64,000 bases of DNA, taken from Thermococcus celer Vu 13 = JCM 8558. GTDB lineage: Archaea > Methanobacteriota_B > Thermococci > Thermococcales > Thermococcaceae. Location: contig NZ_CP014854.1 of the NCBI RefSeq assembly GCF_002214365.1, forward strand, positions 806,001 to 870,000, written 5' to 3'. Numbering within the stretch: position 1 is the first letter of the stretch; each line of letters starts with the position of its first letter. Below the pieces are notes generated by a model, which saw only the letters and a program-made list of their open reading frames with translations, made no database searches and was not told the origin of the DNA. A program made the position numbers and the translations under genes. Shown here piece after piece: positions 27,685 through 36,557 of this stretch.

Positions 27685-28962
27685 ATGAAGGCTTACCTGG
27701 CTGAGAACGTCATCGGCATCTACGCCTTTGACGGGGACGGTAATCTCATCGATAGAAAGGCTTTCTCCGAAAAACCGGAGGTGAGCATCGACAGGCTCCT
27801 GAAGGGCGAGCCGAGCGAGGAGCTGTTAGCGTTCCTCAACGAGCTCAAAGAGAAGGGCTACGACGAGTTCGTGGTTGAGGAGGCCGAGCTCGCCAGGAAA
27901 CTGAAGGAGATGGGTTACGTCGTCGCGGCGGAGTTCCCGAACGTGGCGGGGGAGACGCTCCGTTCGAGCCCTGAGGAGTTCGTGGGCGAGAACTGGTTCG
28001 AGGAGTACTACTCGGTCGGCGTTGCCCTGACGAGGCTCCGCATACAGGAGCAGAGCGGGGCGAGGGACAAGATGATAATCCAGGCCATTGAGGCGCTGGA
28101 CGACATCGACAAGATCACCAACCTCCTCGTTTCCCGCCTGAGGGAGTGGTACGGCCTGCACTTCCCCGAGTTAGACGAGCTCCTTCCGAAGCACGAGCAG
28201 TACGTGGCCTTCGTCAGGGAGATCGGCCCGAGGGAGAACGCGAGCGAGGAGAGGCTCAGGGCCCTGGGCTTCCCCGATAGTAAGGTCGAGAGGATCCTGA
28301 AGGCGGCCGAAGGATCGATGGGCGCCCCCCTCGGAAAGTTCGACGCCGAGATCATTATGAAGCTGGCACGCGAGATAAGCGACCTCTACAAACTGAGGAG
28401 CCAGATAGAGGACTACCTCGAGACGGCGATGGACGAAGTTGCTCCGAACCTGAAGGCCCTCGTTGGTGCGAAGCTGGCCGCAAGGCTCATGAGCCTGGCC
28501 GGTGGACTGAAGGAGCTCGCCATGATGCCGGCATCGACCATCCAGGTCCTCGGTGCCGAGAAGGCCCTCTTCAGGCACCTGAGGAGCGGTGCGAAGCCGC
28601 CCAAGCACGGCGTCATCTTCCAGTATCCTGCCATAAACCGCTCACCGTGGTGGCAGAGGGGTAAGATAGCGAGGGCCTTGGCCGGGAAGCTCGCGATAGC
28701 GGCGAGGGTCGACTACTTCTCGGGCGAGTACATAGCCGAGGAGCTGAAGCAGGAGCTCGAGAATCGCATCCGGGAGATAAAGGAGAAGTATCCGAATCCG
28801 CCGAAAAAGAAAGCAAAACCTGAGAAGAAAAAGGCGAAAAAGAAGAAGTTCCGGGGCAAGGAGAAGAAGGGCAAAGGTTTCTCCGGCAAGAAAAAGGAGA
28901 AAGCGGGGAAGGGACGGAAGGGTGAGAAAGGCGGGAAGAAAAAGAAGGGGAGCAAGAGGTGA
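27685..28962 (+). CDS. nop5: C/D box RNP protein Nop5 (Nop56/58)
   Basis: A 425-residue scaffold protein of archaeal box C/D ribonucleoproteins, which guide 2'-O-methylation of rRNA and tRNA. Layout: N-terminal fibrillarin-binding domain (about 1-120), coiled-coil dimerisation region (about 120-230), Nop domain (about 235-365, with GAKLAARLMSLAGGL and ASTIQVLGAEKALFRHL), and a very lysine-rich tail (about 372-425). ATG 27685 is chosen (MKAYLAENV); earlier GTG/ATG overlap the GAGGGTGATG ribosome-binding sequence. It is followed 5 bases later by fibrillarin, its partner. Confidence 0.95.
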   Translation: MKAYLAENVIGIYAFDGDGNLIDRKAFSEKPEVSIDRLLKGEPSEELLAFLNELKEKGYDEFVVEEAELARKLKEMGYVVAAEFPNVAGETLRSSPEEFVGENWFEEYYSVGVALTRLRIQEQSGARDKMIIQAIEALDDIDKITNLLVSRLREWYGLHFPELDELLPKHEQYVAFVREIGPRENASEERLRALGFPDSKVERILKAAEGSMGAPLGKFDAEIIMKLAREISDLYKLRSQIEDYLETAMDEVAPNLKALVGAKLAARLMSLAGGLKELAMMPASTIQVLGAEKALFRHLRSGAKPPKHGVIFQYPAINRSPWWQRGKIARALAGKLAIAARVDYFSGEYIAEELKQELENRIREIKEKYPNPPKKKAKPEKKKAKKKKFRGKEKKGKGFSGKKKEKAGKGRKGEKGGKKKKGSKR

Positions 28963-28967
28963 GGTAG

Positions 28968-29648
28968 ATGAAGATCAAGGCTTACAGGTTCCCGGGCGTT
29001 TACCTCTTCGTCGACGAGGAGGGTAACAAGAAGATCGCGACGAAGAACCTTGTTCCGGGCCAGAGGGTCTACGGCGAGAGGCTCGTCAAGTTCGAGGGTG
29101 AGGAGTATCGCGTCTGGAACCCGAGGCGCTCCAAGCTGGCCGCGGCCATACTCAACGGTCTCGAGAACTTCCCGATAAGGCCTGGATCGAGGGTGCTCTA
29201 CCTTGGTGTGGCGAGTGGAACCACCGCCTCCCACGTCAGCGACATTGTGGGCTGGGACGGGGCGGTGTTCGGTGTCGAGTTCTCGCCGAGGGTCCTGAGG
29301 GAACTCGTTCCGCTCGTTGACGAGCGCAGGAACCTCGTGCCCATACTCGGCGACGCGACGAAGCCCGAGGGCTACCGCGCGCTCGTCCCGAAGGTTGACG
29401 TCGTCTTCGAGGACGTCGCCCAGCCATCGCAGGCTAAGATACTCATCGACAACGCGAAGGTTTACCTCAGGAGCGGCGGCTACGGCATGATATCCGTCAA
29501 GAGCAGGAGCATCGACGTGACCAAGGAGCCCGAGCAGGTCTTCAACGAGGTCGAGAAGGAGCTCGCGACGTATTTCGAGGTCGTCGAACGCCTCAGTCTT
29601 GAGCCCTACGAGAAGGACCACGCGCTCTTCGTCGTCAGGAAGCCGTGA
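28968..29648 (+). CDS. flpA: Fibrillarin-like rRNA/tRNA 2'-O-methyltransferase
   Basis: A 226-residue AdoMet-dependent methyltransferase, the catalytic subunit of box C/D RNPs; length matches P. furiosus fibrillarin. The SAM-binding loop is [18 protein letters not shown], and the family signature [14 protein letters not shown] follows. GAGGTAG precedes the ATG. It lies directly after nop5, the conserved archaeal pair. A strong hairpin follows its stop codon. Confidence 0.96.
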   Translation: MKIKAYRFPGVYLFVDEEGNKKIATKNLVPGQRVYGERLVKFEGEEYRVWNPRRSKLAAAILNGLENFPIRPGSRVLYLGVASGTTASHVSDIVGWDGAVFGVEFSPRVLRELVPLVDERRNLVPILGDATKPEGYRALVPKVDVVFEDVAQPSQAKILIDNAKVYLRSGGYGMISVKSRSIDVTKEPEQVFNEVEKELATYFEVVERLSLEPYEKDHALFVVRKP

Positions 29649-29696
29649 CTCTTTTTAATCCCATGACACTTTCTTCTTAACTTCTCGGGTTTTCCC

Positions 29697-29720
29697 TTTG
29701 TCCGGCCCATACCGGACAAA
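29697..29720. terminator. Hairpin between convergent flpA and AIM24-like genes
   Basis: TTTGTCCGG and CCGGACAAA form a perfect 9-bp stem around a 6-base loop, placed between the 3' ends of two converging genes (stops at 29648 and 29735). A pyrimidine-rich tract (TTCTTCTTAACTTCTCGGG) precedes it. It could end transcription from both sides or stabilise the 3' ends. Confidence 0.45.
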
Positions 29721-29734
29721 AGTAAAGGGGCGGG

Positions 29735-30403
29735 TCAATCCTTCTTTGGGAGATACGGAACGAGCCAGCCCACGAAGTCGTCCATGCTCCTGGTTTGAAT
29801 GTAAAGCGTTCCGGTGCCGTAGAACTCCGCCACCAATCCCTCTCCGCTGAACAGGGTGCTCTTCAGCCCGCCAACGCGCTTTACTTTGAAGTTCAAACCC
29901 TCGCTGAAGGCCACCATGTGTCCGGTGTCCACGATGAACCTCTCGTTCCGGAGCTCCTTTCTGTATATCCCGCCGAAGCTCGAGAGGAAGACGGTTCCGC
30001 TCCCCGTCATCTTGAGCAGGAAGAGCCCCTCCCTCCCGAAGAAGCTCCTGGCCCCGCCCCACTTCGTGTTTATATCGACGTTCTCCGAACTGGCAAGGAA
30101 GGCCCCGCTCTGAGCGTACAGGGTGCCGTTCAGCTCGAAGGCCTCTATATCACCCATGTACGGCGGCGCGAACCCTATGACGCCCCTTCCGCCTTCCGCC
30201 CGGAACTTGTTTATGAAAAAGCTCTCACCGGCGAGTACGGAGCGCTTGAGGGCGCCGAAGATGCCGCCCTTGGCCTTCGTTTCGATGGCTATGTTCGGGC
30301 TCATGTGCACCATGGCCCCGGCTTCCGCCTGCACGGCCTCTCCATCCTCGAGCTCGACCTCGACGAGGCTGAAGCTCGGCCTGTTCAGAATCTGGTATCT
30401 CAC
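29735..30403 (-). CDS. AIM24/TIGR00266 family protein
   Basis: A 222-residue beta-rich protein of the AIM24 (DUF124, TIGR00266) family, seen in bacteria, archaea and mitochondria. Motifs: [26 protein letters not shown], and [15 protein letters not shown]. The fold resembles the TRAP beta-sandwich. Biochemical role unknown. The start is ATG 30403. It stands alone and converges on flpA. Confidence 0.85.
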   Translation of the reverse strand: MRYQILNRPSFSLVEVELEDGEAVQAEAGAMVHMSPNIAIETKAKGGIFGALKRSVLAGESFFINKFRAEGGRGVIGFAPPYMGDIEAFELNGTLYAQSGAFLASSENVDINTKWGGARSFFGREGLFLLKMTGSGTVFLSSFGGIYRKELRNERFIVDTGHMVAFSEGLNFKVKRVGGLKSTLFSGEGLVAEFYGTGTLYIQTRSMDDFVGWLVPYLPKKD

Positions 30404-30553
30404 ATGTGTTCACCTGTGGATATTTGCGAGCAGGACCTTTTAGACGTTCCTATCGTTAATCGCCGAATTTCCCTTTTACTTTTACCGAAAGACTTTTATA
30501 ACCCCCTCCGAACCTTATCCGAAGTTACGTTCAGCTTTTTGCAGGTGGTGCCC

Positions 30554-31606
30554 ATGAAGAAGCTCCTGAAACCAAGGCGCGAAGTCGGCATAGTCGGCTA
30601 CGGTGCCTACGTCCCGATGTATAGAATCAAGGCTGAGGAGATAGGGAGGGTCTGGGGGGTCTCCCGCTTTCCGGTCCAGGAGAAGTCCGTCCCCGGACTC
30701 GACGAGGACGCGCTCACGATAGGAATTGAAGCGGCGAGAAACGCCCTCCGGAGGGCAGGAATCGATCCCAAGCTCATCAGGGCGATATGGTTCGGCAGCG
30801 AGAGCAAGCCCTACGCGGTCAAGCCAACCGGAACCGTCATAGCCGAGGCGATAGGCGCGACCCCCGATGTGAGCGCCGCCGACTTCGAGTTCGCCTGCAA
30901 GGCCGGAACCGAGGCGCTCCAGACTGCGATAGGCTTCGTCGGCTCGGAGATGGCCGACTACGCGATGGCCATCGGCGTTGACACCTCTCAGGGAAGGCCC
31001 GGCGACCACCTCGAGTTCACCGCCGGCGCAGGGGGCGCGGCATACATAATCGGTCCGAAAAGCTCCGATACCGTGGCCTACTTTGAGGGTAGCTATTCCT
31101 ACGTCACGGACACGCCGGACTTCTGGAGGAGACAGCACGAGCACTACCCGAGGCACGGGAACCGCTTCACGGGCGAGCCGGCCTACTTCCACCACGTAAT
31201 CAACGCGGCGAAGACCCTCATGGAGGAACTCGGTTTAACCGCGGACGACTTCGACTATGCCGTCTTCCACCAGCCCAACGTCAAGTTCCCGCTCACGGCC
31301 GCCAAGATCCTCGGCATACCGAAGGAGAAGGTCCTGCCGGGGCTCCTCAGCAACTACATAGGGAACGCCTACAGCGGCGCCACCCTGACCGGCGTCTCCG
31401 CGGTTCTCGATATTGCCAAGCCCGGCGACAGGATCCTGTGGGTCTCCTTCGGTTCCGGAGCCGGAAGCGACGCCTTCAGCCTCGTCGTCCAGGATGCGAT
31501 AGAGGAGAAGCGCGACCTGGCGCCGAAGACGATGACCTACGTGAACAGGAAGAAGTACATCGATTACGCGCTCTACGCCAAGGCGAGGAGAAAGCTCATA
31601 ATGTGA
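30554..31606 (+). CDS. Hydroxymethylglutaryl-CoA synthase
   Basis: A 350-residue thiolase-fold enzyme condensing acetyl-CoA and acetoacetyl-CoA to HMG-CoA, the first committed step toward mevalonate and archaeal lipids. Active-site Cys115 is in [19 protein letters not shown] carries the catalytic His. The frame is open far upstream through non-coding sequence; ATG 30554 ([17 protein letters not shown]) with GGTGGTG just before it is the real start. It is the first gene of an operon with thiolase and a DUF35 protein, matching the known archaeal channelling complex. Confidence 0.94.
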   Translation: MKKLLKPRREVGIVGYGAYVPMYRIKAEEIGRVWGVSRFPVQEKSVPGLDEDALTIGIEAARNALRRAGIDPKLIRAIWFGSESKPYAVKPTGTVIAEAIGATPDVSAADFEFACKAGTEALQTAIGFVGSEMADYAMAIGVDTSQGRPGDHLEFTAGAGGAAYIIGPKSSDTVAYFEGSYSYVTDTPDFWRRQHEHYPRHGNRFTGEPAYFHHVINAAKTLMEELGLTADDFDYAVFHQPNVKFPLTAAKILGIPKEKVLPGLLSNYIGNAYSGATLTGVSAVLDIAKPGDRILWVSFGSGAGSDAFSLVVQDAIEEKRDLAPKTMTYVNRKKYIDYALYAKARRKLIM

Positions 31607-31616
31607 GGTGGTCGAG

Positions 31617-32777
31617 ATGAGGAAGGCAGTCATAATAGGTGCGGGCATGACCCCGGTTGGCGAGCACTGGAAGCTCGGACTCAGGGATTTAGCCGTTGAG
31701 GCCCTCTTCAACGCGATGGAAGATGCCGGTGTTGACAAGGTCGACTCCCTCTACGTTGGTAACATGCTCTCGGGCTCTTTCGTCGAGCAGGAGAACCTCG
31801 GGGCGCTCATAGCGGACTGGGCGGGATTGGGCAACATCCCGGCGGTAAAGGTCGAGGCGGCCTGCGCCAGCGGCGGTGCCGCCGTTCAGGAGGGGGTTAA
31901 AGCCGTTCTCAGCGGTCTCGAGGACGTCGTTGCCGTCGTCGGCGTCGAGAAGATGACGGACGGCTGGCCGAGCGACGCCACGCGCTACCTGGCCTACGCG
32001 GCGGACGCCGAGTGGGAGCTCTTCCACGGGGCGAGCTTCGTGGCCCTCAACGCGCTCGTGATGCGCTACTACATGAAGACTTACGGCTACACCGAGGAGG
32101 ACCTCGCCCTGTTCTCGGTAAACGCCCACGCTAACGGCGCCAAAAACCCCTACGCCATGTTCAAGAGGCCGATTAAGGTTGACACCGTCCTCAACAGCCC
32201 GTACGTCGCCGATCCCATCAAGCTCTTCGACGCTTCACCGGTCTGCGACGGAGCGGCCTCGGTTATAATAACCACGCCGGAGAAGGCCAGGGAACTCGGG
32301 GTTCCGAAGGAGAGGTGGGTTGAGATCGCTGGAATGGGAAGGGCGATAGACACGATAAACCTCGCCAACAGGGAGGACCTGCTCACCCTGAGGGCGGCCA
32401 GGATCGCGGCCGAGAAGGCCTACAAGATGGCGGGCGTTGGGCCGGAGGACATCGACTTCTTCGAGATCCACGACGCCTTCACTATCATGGCGGCTTTAAG
32501 CCTGGAGGCCATTGGCGTGGCGAAGAAGGGTGAGGGTGCGAAACTCGCAAAGGAGGGCCAGATAGCCATCGACGCCGGCTACCCGATTCAGACCATGGGT
32601 GGGTTGAAGGCCCGCGGCCACCCCGTCGGTGCCACCGGGCTCTACCAGACCGTCGAGGCGGTTCTCCAGCTTCGCGGCGAGGCGCCGAGCCAGGTGCCCG
32701 ATGCGGAGGTCGGACTCACGCAGAACATAGGTGGAACAGGCTCAAACATAACAGTTAACATCTTCAGGAGGGTGTGA
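31617..32777 (+). CDS. Acetyl-CoA C-acetyltransferase (acetoacetyl-CoA thiolase)
   Basis: A 386-residue thiolase. The acyl-accepting Cys83 lies in EAACASGGAAV, and the C-terminal catalytic elements are EIHDAFT and GHPVGATGLYQ. In archaea this enzyme passes acetoacetyl-CoA directly to HMG-CoA synthase inside a complex bridged by the DUF35 protein. ATG 31617 follows GAGGTG; it starts 10 bases after the HMG-CoA synthase stop and its own end overlaps the signal before the DUF35 gene. Confidence 0.93.
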   Translation: MRKAVIIGAGMTPVGEHWKLGLRDLAVEALFNAMEDAGVDKVDSLYVGNMLSGSFVEQENLGALIADWAGLGNIPAVKVEAACASGGAAVQEGVKAVLSGLEDVVAVVGVEKMTDGWPSDATRYLAYAADAEWELFHGASFVALNALVMRYYMKTYGYTEEDLALFSVNAHANGAKNPYAMFKRPIKVDTVLNSPYVADPIKLFDASPVCDGAASVIITTPEKARELGVPKERWVEIAGMGRAIDTINLANREDLLTLRAARIAAEKAYKMAGVGPEDIDFFEIHDAFTIMAALSLEAIGVAKKGEGAKLAKEGQIAIDAGYPIQTMGGLKARGHPVGATGLYQTVEAVLQLRGEAPSQVPDAEVGLTQNIGGTGSNITVNIFRRV

Positions 32778-32779
32778 AG

Positions 32780-33184
32780 ATGGCCCGTCCCATGCAGGTT
32801 GCCCGCTACTGGAGGCACTTCAGCGAGAAGTACAGGCTCATCGGTGGGAAGTGCGAGAACGGACACGTTCACTTCCCCAAGAGGCCGGTCTGTCCCGTCT
32901 GCGGCTCAAAGAACATCGAGGAGGTCCAGCTTAGCGGAAAGGGCAAGGTCATCAGCTGGACCATAGTTAGAAACCCGCCGAGCGGCTTCGAGTACTACAA
33001 ACCCTATCCGCTGGCGCTGGTCGAGCTTGAGGAGGGACCGATAGTCCTGGCGCAACTCACCGACGTGGAGCCGGATGAGATAGACTTCGGCATGGAGGTC
33101 GAGGTCGTTACCAGAAAGTTAAGGGAGTTCGAGGAGGACGGAATAATCCTCTACGGCTACAAGTTCAGGCCGCCCGTGGAGTGA
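32780..33184 (+). CDS. DUF35 zinc-ribbon/OB-fold bridging protein
   Basis: A 134-residue protein with an N-terminal rubredoxin-like zinc ribbon (about 18-45) and an OB fold (about 50-130). In the archaeal thiolase/HMG-CoA synthase complex this protein holds the two enzymes together and shapes the shared CoA channel. The second metal knuckle is CPVCG (Cys38, Cys41); the first is altered, with Cys25 and then GHVH instead of a second Cys, so His29 or His31 may be the fourth ligand. It starts 2 bases after the thiolase stop codon. Confidence 0.9.
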   Translation: MARPMQVARYWRHFSEKYRLIGGKCENGHVHFPKRPVCPVCGSKNIEEVQLSGKGKVISWTIVRNPPSGFEYYKPYPLALVELEEGPIVLAQLTDVEPDEIDFGMEVEVVTRKLREFEEDGIILYGYKFRPPVE

Positions 33185-33209
33185 CGGCCTTTCCGGTTCT
33201 TTATTTCCC

Positions 33210-33503
33210 CTATGCTTTTTCGATGCGCATCCTGTCCCCGTTCTCGAATTCCATCTCGAGCCTTCCACGCTTCGCCCGGACCTTCACCCCGTCCACCACG
33301 GCGTCGATCTTTCCCTCCTTCACCTCGACCCCCAGCATCTCCGCCATCTCATCGACGCTCTTCAGGGAACCGCTGATGGTCGTTTCAATTTTCTCCCCTT
33401 CGCTTTCCACGATGATTTTCAGTCTCCCCTTGCCCTCGCGTATGAAACTCTCCTCGTTCAGGTCTCTAACGGTATCGGGGTTAGGGGCTTTTATGCACGG
33501 CAT
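33210..33503 (-). CDS. Conserved hypothetical protein, GNAT-coupled
   Basis: A 97-residue protein not recognised. After a short N-terminal arm (MPCIKAPNPDTVRDLNEE) it looks like a small alpha/beta domain: three to four charged strands around one helix (SVDEMAEMLGVEV). No signal peptide, membrane segment or metal motif. ATG 33503 is fixed by AAGGAGGTGG upstream; the start overlaps the stop codon of the GNAT gene (TGATG), so both are coupled and may act together. Confidence 0.6.
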   Translation of the reverse strand: MPCIKAPNPDTVRDLNEESFIREGKGRLKIIVESEGEKIETTISGSLKSVDEMAEMLGVEVKEGKIDAVVDGVKVRAKRGRLEMEFENGDRMRIEKA

Positions 33504-34018
33504 CAAACCACCTCCTTCATCTTCTCCGGCCCCGTATCCTCCTTCCGGACGTCTTTAACCATGCGTACCCATATCCCGCTCTGGCCGACCCTCCTGAAGC
33601 CGTATTCCTCGTAGAACTTCATCGCATTCTCGTTCTTCTCCCCGACCCACAGCTCTATCCGGTCGTTGTGCTTTTTTAGGTACTCCAGGCATTTCTCCAT
33701 GAGTCTGTGGCCTATCCCGTGTCCCTGGAAGCGCCTGTCCACCACGAACTCGTGGATGGCCCCGACGGTTCTTCCCTCGTACTTGCTGTACCAGTCGTCG
33801 TCGCAGACTATGAAACCCGCTATCTCGTCGCCGACCTTCGCGATGAAAAAGCCGTCCTTTGCTTTCTCCCAGCACCACCGGAGATAGCGCTTCGCGTAAC
33901 CCACTCCCTCGCCGCCGTACTCGCGCATGCCCTCGTAACCGCGCATGTATATCCCTATGAGTTTCTCCAGCGTCTCCTGGTCCAGCCTTTCGAGCCGCTC
34001 TATCGTTACCCTGGCCAT
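33503..34018 (-). CDS. GNAT family N-acetyltransferase
   Basis: A 171-residue GCN5-related acetyltransferase. The acetyl-CoA pyrophosphate loop is in the form RRFQGHGIGHRLM, after the strand AIHEFVVD, and ENAMKFYEEYGFRRVG is the typical C-terminal motif. The start ATG 34018 (MARVTIERLERL) is chosen over an in-frame upstream extension that runs antisense through the aMBF1 gene. Substrate unknown; protein N-terminal or small-molecule acetylation are both possible. It overlaps the downstream hypothetical gene by one base. Confidence 0.86.
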   Translation of the reverse strand: MARVTIERLERLDQETLEKLIGIYMRGYEGMREYGGEGVGYAKRYLRWCWEKAKDGFFIAKVGDEIAGFIVCDDDWYSKYEGRTVGAIHEFVVDRRFQGHGIGHRLMEKCLEYLKKHNDRIELWVGEKNENAMKFYEEYGFRRVGQSGIWVRMVKDVRKEDTGPEKMKEVV

Positions 34019-34088
34019 CAAGGTAAGTTCATCGAGGGGTTTAAAAATCCTGACTTCGAGCCTTGAGTGGAGCAGGAAGGTGATTGAG

Positions 34089-34625
34089 ATGGGAAAGGCC
34101 AAACCCAGATACTGCGAGATATGTGGGGCCCCAATACGCGGACCGGGCCACAAATTAAGGATAGAGGGGGCGGAAGTCCTCGTCTGCGACCGCTGTTATG
34201 AGAAGTACGGTGGAAAGAAGCCCGGAACGTTCAGTATCATGCCGACCGGGAGGCGACCCGCTCGGAGAACGTACCCGAGAACCTCGAAACCGAAACCATC
34301 GAAGCCGAGGGCGGAGAAACCCCTCTACACGGAGGAGATAGTCGAGGACTACGCCGAACGCGTCTATAAGGCCATCCAGCGCTCCGGGAAGAGCTATGAA
34401 GAGCTGTCTCACGAGATCGGCCTCTCGATGAACGATCTAAGGGCGATAGCACACGGCCACCGTGAGCCGACGGTGAAGGAGGCCCGGAAACTGGAGAAGT
34501 ACTTCGGAATAACCCTGATCGAGCGCGCCGAGCTCGATGTTGATAAAAAACCCGTGATCCCAAAGGATTACGAGCCGACGCTCGGCGACATGGCCAACGT
34601 TCGGATACGGAAGAGGAAGAAGTGA
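34089..34625 (+). CDS. Multiprotein bridging factor aMBF1
   Basis: A 178-residue archaeal MBF1 homologue: N-terminal zinc ribbon (CEIC ... CDRC, residues 9-38), a basic proline-rich linker, and a C-terminal helix-turn-helix (about 90-150, SYEELSHEIGLSMNDLRAIAHG). Archaeal MBF1 associates with ribosomes and translation and may bridge TBP in eukaryotes. ATG 34089 (MGKAKPRYCEIC) follows GGTGATTGAG. Its stop codon directly abuts the stop of the convergent DUF356 gene. Confidence 0.92.
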   Translation: MGKAKPRYCEICGAPIRGPGHKLRIEGAEVLVCDRCYEKYGGKKPGTFSIMPTGRRPARRTYPRTSKPKPSKPRAEKPLYTEEIVEDYAERVYKAIQRSGKSYEELSHEIGLSMNDLRAIAHGHREPTVKEARKLEKYFGITLIERAELDVDKKPVIPKDYEPTLGDMANVRIRKRKK

Positions 34626-35024
34626 CTAAAACTCCCCCTCTCCCTCCTTCTTTCCCCCTTCTCCCTTCCTCCTCTTGGGCGGGTGGAAACCTCTCAGCTT
34701 CTCGAACGTGTTCCAGAGGCGTATGAGCTCCTCCCAGACCTCGGAATCGGGGGGGATGACGAGGACGTGGGCGGGGGGGTGTATATCCGTGAGCCTGCCG
34801 ATGGCCTTGGCCGGAGGGAGATCCACCTGGGCGATTACGTGGGCCCTGAACTTTCTCCTCGGCTTCTCACCGCTTATCTTCTCGAAGGCCCAGTCGGAGA
34901 GCGCCGGCGGGATTATCCTCGGGTCGCCGCGGATCTCCATCCCCCCGTAGCGGACCAGATCCGCCAGCGCTACGCTCGCCTTCTGGAAGTTGTCCGTCCT
35001 TACCAGAACTATCGTGTTTCTCAT
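34626..35024 (-). CDS. DUF356 family protein
   Basis: A 132-residue protein resembling the DUF356 family of euryarchaea: VRTDNFQKASVALADLVRYGG, GDPRIIPPALSDWAFEKISGE and DIHPPAHVLVI are the recognisable blocks. The C-terminal 20 residues are a lysine/glycine/glutamate-rich tail. No known activity. Start ATG 35024. It converges with aMBF1 with no gap between the stop codons. Confidence 0.7.
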   Translation of the reverse strand: MRNTIVLVRTDNFQKASVALADLVRYGGMEIRGDPRIIPPALSDWAFEKISGEKPRRKFRAHVIAQVDLPPAKAIGRLTDIHPPAHVLVIPPDSEVWEELIRLWNTFEKLRGFHPPKRRKGEGGKKEGEGEF

Positions 35025-35130
35025 TCGATGTCACCGCCTTCCCGTAGTGCGAGCGCCTTTTAAGCCTTCACCCGATTCCAGTTTAAGCTTCACTTTTAGA
35101 ACCTAAACCTTTAAAAACTCCGCCAGCCCA

Positions 35131-35138
35131 TTTATAAA
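35131..35138 (+). promoter_or_regulatory. TATA box of TBP gene
   Basis: TTTATAAA lies about 25-30 bases upstream of the expected start near 35160, directly before the GGAGGTG ribosome-binding sequence of the TBP gene. Confidence 0.7.
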
Positions 35139-35172
35139 GGGTTTTTAAACCCACCATCCGGAGGTGTAAGCC

Positions 35173-35751
35173 TTGGTCGACATGAGCAATGTAAAGCTCA
35201 GAATAGAGAACATCGTCGCTTCTGTGGACCTCTTCACGCAGCTGAACCTTGAGAGGGTCATAGAGATGTGCCCCCACTCCAAGTACAACCCCGAGGAGTT
35301 CCCGGGGATAATATGCCGCTTCGACGAGCCGAAGGTGGCCCTGTTGATATTCAGCTCCGGAAAACTGGTCGTCACAGGCGCCAAGAGCGTCGAGGACATA
35401 GAGCGCGCCGTCAACAAGCTCATCCAGATGCTCAAGAAGATAGGGGCGAAGTTCAGCCGCGCCCCGCAGATAGACATCCAGAACATGGTCTTCAGCGGGG
35501 ACATCGGTATGGAGTTCAACCTCGATGCCGTTGCCCTGAGCCTCCCGAACTGTGAGTACGAACCCGAGCAGTTCCCTGGCGTCATCTACCGCGTTAAAGA
35601 GCCGAGGGCCGTTATACTGCTCTTCTCCTCCGGAAAGATAGTCTGTTCGGGAGCGAAGAGCGAACACGACGCCTGGGAGGCCGTCAGAAAGCTCCTCCGC
35701 GAGCTGGAGAAGTACGACCTCATCGGAGAAGGGGAAGAAGAGGAGTGGTGA
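35173..35751 (+). CDS. tbp: TATA-box-binding protein
   Basis: A 192-residue TBP made of two imperfect repeats (about 8-95 and 99-187), each ending in the FSSGK(L/I)V signature and the following GAKS. It nucleates transcription at archaeal promoters with TFB. The acidic tail EGEEEEW is typical of Thermococcales. The start is taken as TTG 35173 because GGAGGTG lies six bases upstream and the product then begins MVDMS like P. furiosus TBP; ATG 35182 would be 15 bases from the ribosome-binding site. Confidence 0.96.
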   Translation: MVDMSNVKLRIENIVASVDLFTQLNLERVIEMCPHSKYNPEEFPGIICRFDEPKVALLIFSSGKLVVTGAKSVEDIERAVNKLIQMLKKIGAKFSRAPQIDIQNMVFSGDIGMEFNLDAVALSLPNCEYEPEQFPGVIYRVKEPRAVILLFSSGKIVCSGAKSEHDAWEAVRKLLRELEKYDLIGEGEEEEW

Positions 35752-35824
35752 GCCTTTTTATCCTCGAACCTTTCAATCTTACCTGCTGTTACGCTTCTGA
35801 TAGGGGAACCTCGGCGGTGAAGGG

Positions 35825-35860
35825 ACTTACCCCACCGTAAGTTACTTACCCGGGGTAAGT
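35825..35860. repeat. Clustered inverted repeats of ACTTACCC
   Basis: In the 191-base gap between converging TBP and iorB genes, ACTTACCCC (35825-35833) is followed by TAAGT (35838-35842), ACTTACCC (35844-35851) and GGGTAAGT (35853-35860). The last two form a perfect 8-bp stem around one base. Alternative pairings between the copies are possible. It may be a bidirectional transcript-end structure or a multi-site operator. Confidence 0.4.
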
Positions 35861-35942
35861 TATCAAGGAAGGGGTCAGCGGGAAAACAGAAACGCCGCGA
35901 GGGGTTTTCAAAACTAAGAATAAAAGAAGGGCTCGCCGGGCT

Positions 35943-36557
35943 TCAAAGCCCCAGCACGTCCTTGGCGGCCTTAACGCCGAGGTCGAAGGCCCTCATGTTC
36001 ATGTCAACCGCCTTGGGCGGGACGCTGAGCCTTATAACTTCCCTGACGTGATCCTCGCCGAGCGGGAACTCGGGTATCTGGGTCAGGGCCCCGATGAGGA
36101 CGGTGTTGGTGGTTATGACGTGGCCGGCCTTAACCGCCAGCTCCTCTGCGTTGAAGCCTATCCACTTGGCCTTCCAGTCCTCCTCAAATACCCTCCTGAT
36201 CTCCTCTATCTCAGGGTAGCGGGCCTGACCCATCGACACCTGGACGGGAACTATCGGCTTGGTGTTCACCACCGCCATCCCGCCCTGCTTGAGGTAGTTT
36301 ACGTAGCGCAGGGCCTCCACCGGTTCGAAGCTGAGGATTACGTCGCCCTTCCCCTCGGGAACCATCGAACCGTAGACCTCCTCACCGAAGCGGACGTAGG
36401 AGACGACGCTTCCGAAGCGCTGGCTCATCCCGTGGACCTCTCCCATCCTCACCTTGTAGCCGGCGTGGAGGGCCGCCCAGCCGAGGATGCTCGCGGCGGT
36501 TAGGACGCCCTGGCCACCAACACCTGAGATGACTATGTTGTACTCCTTAACCTTCAT
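35943..36557 (-). CDS. iorB: Indolepyruvate:ferredoxin oxidoreductase, beta subunit
   Basis: A 204-residue gamma-type subunit of the 2-oxoacid ferredoxin oxidoreductase family ([21 protein letters not shown] is diagnostic). With IorA it oxidatively decarboxylates aryl pyruvates made by transamination of Trp, Phe and Tyr to aryl-acetyl-CoA, reducing ferredoxin. Its ATG overlaps the iorA stop codon by 4 bases. It closes an operon acdA-vapB-vapC-iorA-iorB. Confidence 0.93.
   Translation of the reverse strand: MKVKEYNIVISGVGGQGVLTAASILGWAALHAGYKVRMGEVHGMSQRFGSVVSYVRFGEEVYGSMVPEGKGDVILSFEPVEALRYVNYLKQGGMAVVNTKPIVPVQVSMGQARYPEIEEIRRVFEEDWKAKWIGFNAEELAVKAGHVITTNTVLIGALTQIPEFPLGEDHVREVIRLSVPPKAVDMNMRAFDLGVKAAKDVLGL

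Noticed and set aside
29795-30553. N-terminal extension of HMG-CoA synthase by about 250 codons
   Set aside because: It runs antisense through the AIM24-like gene; the family starts at the Met at 30554 with its own ribosome-binding sequence.
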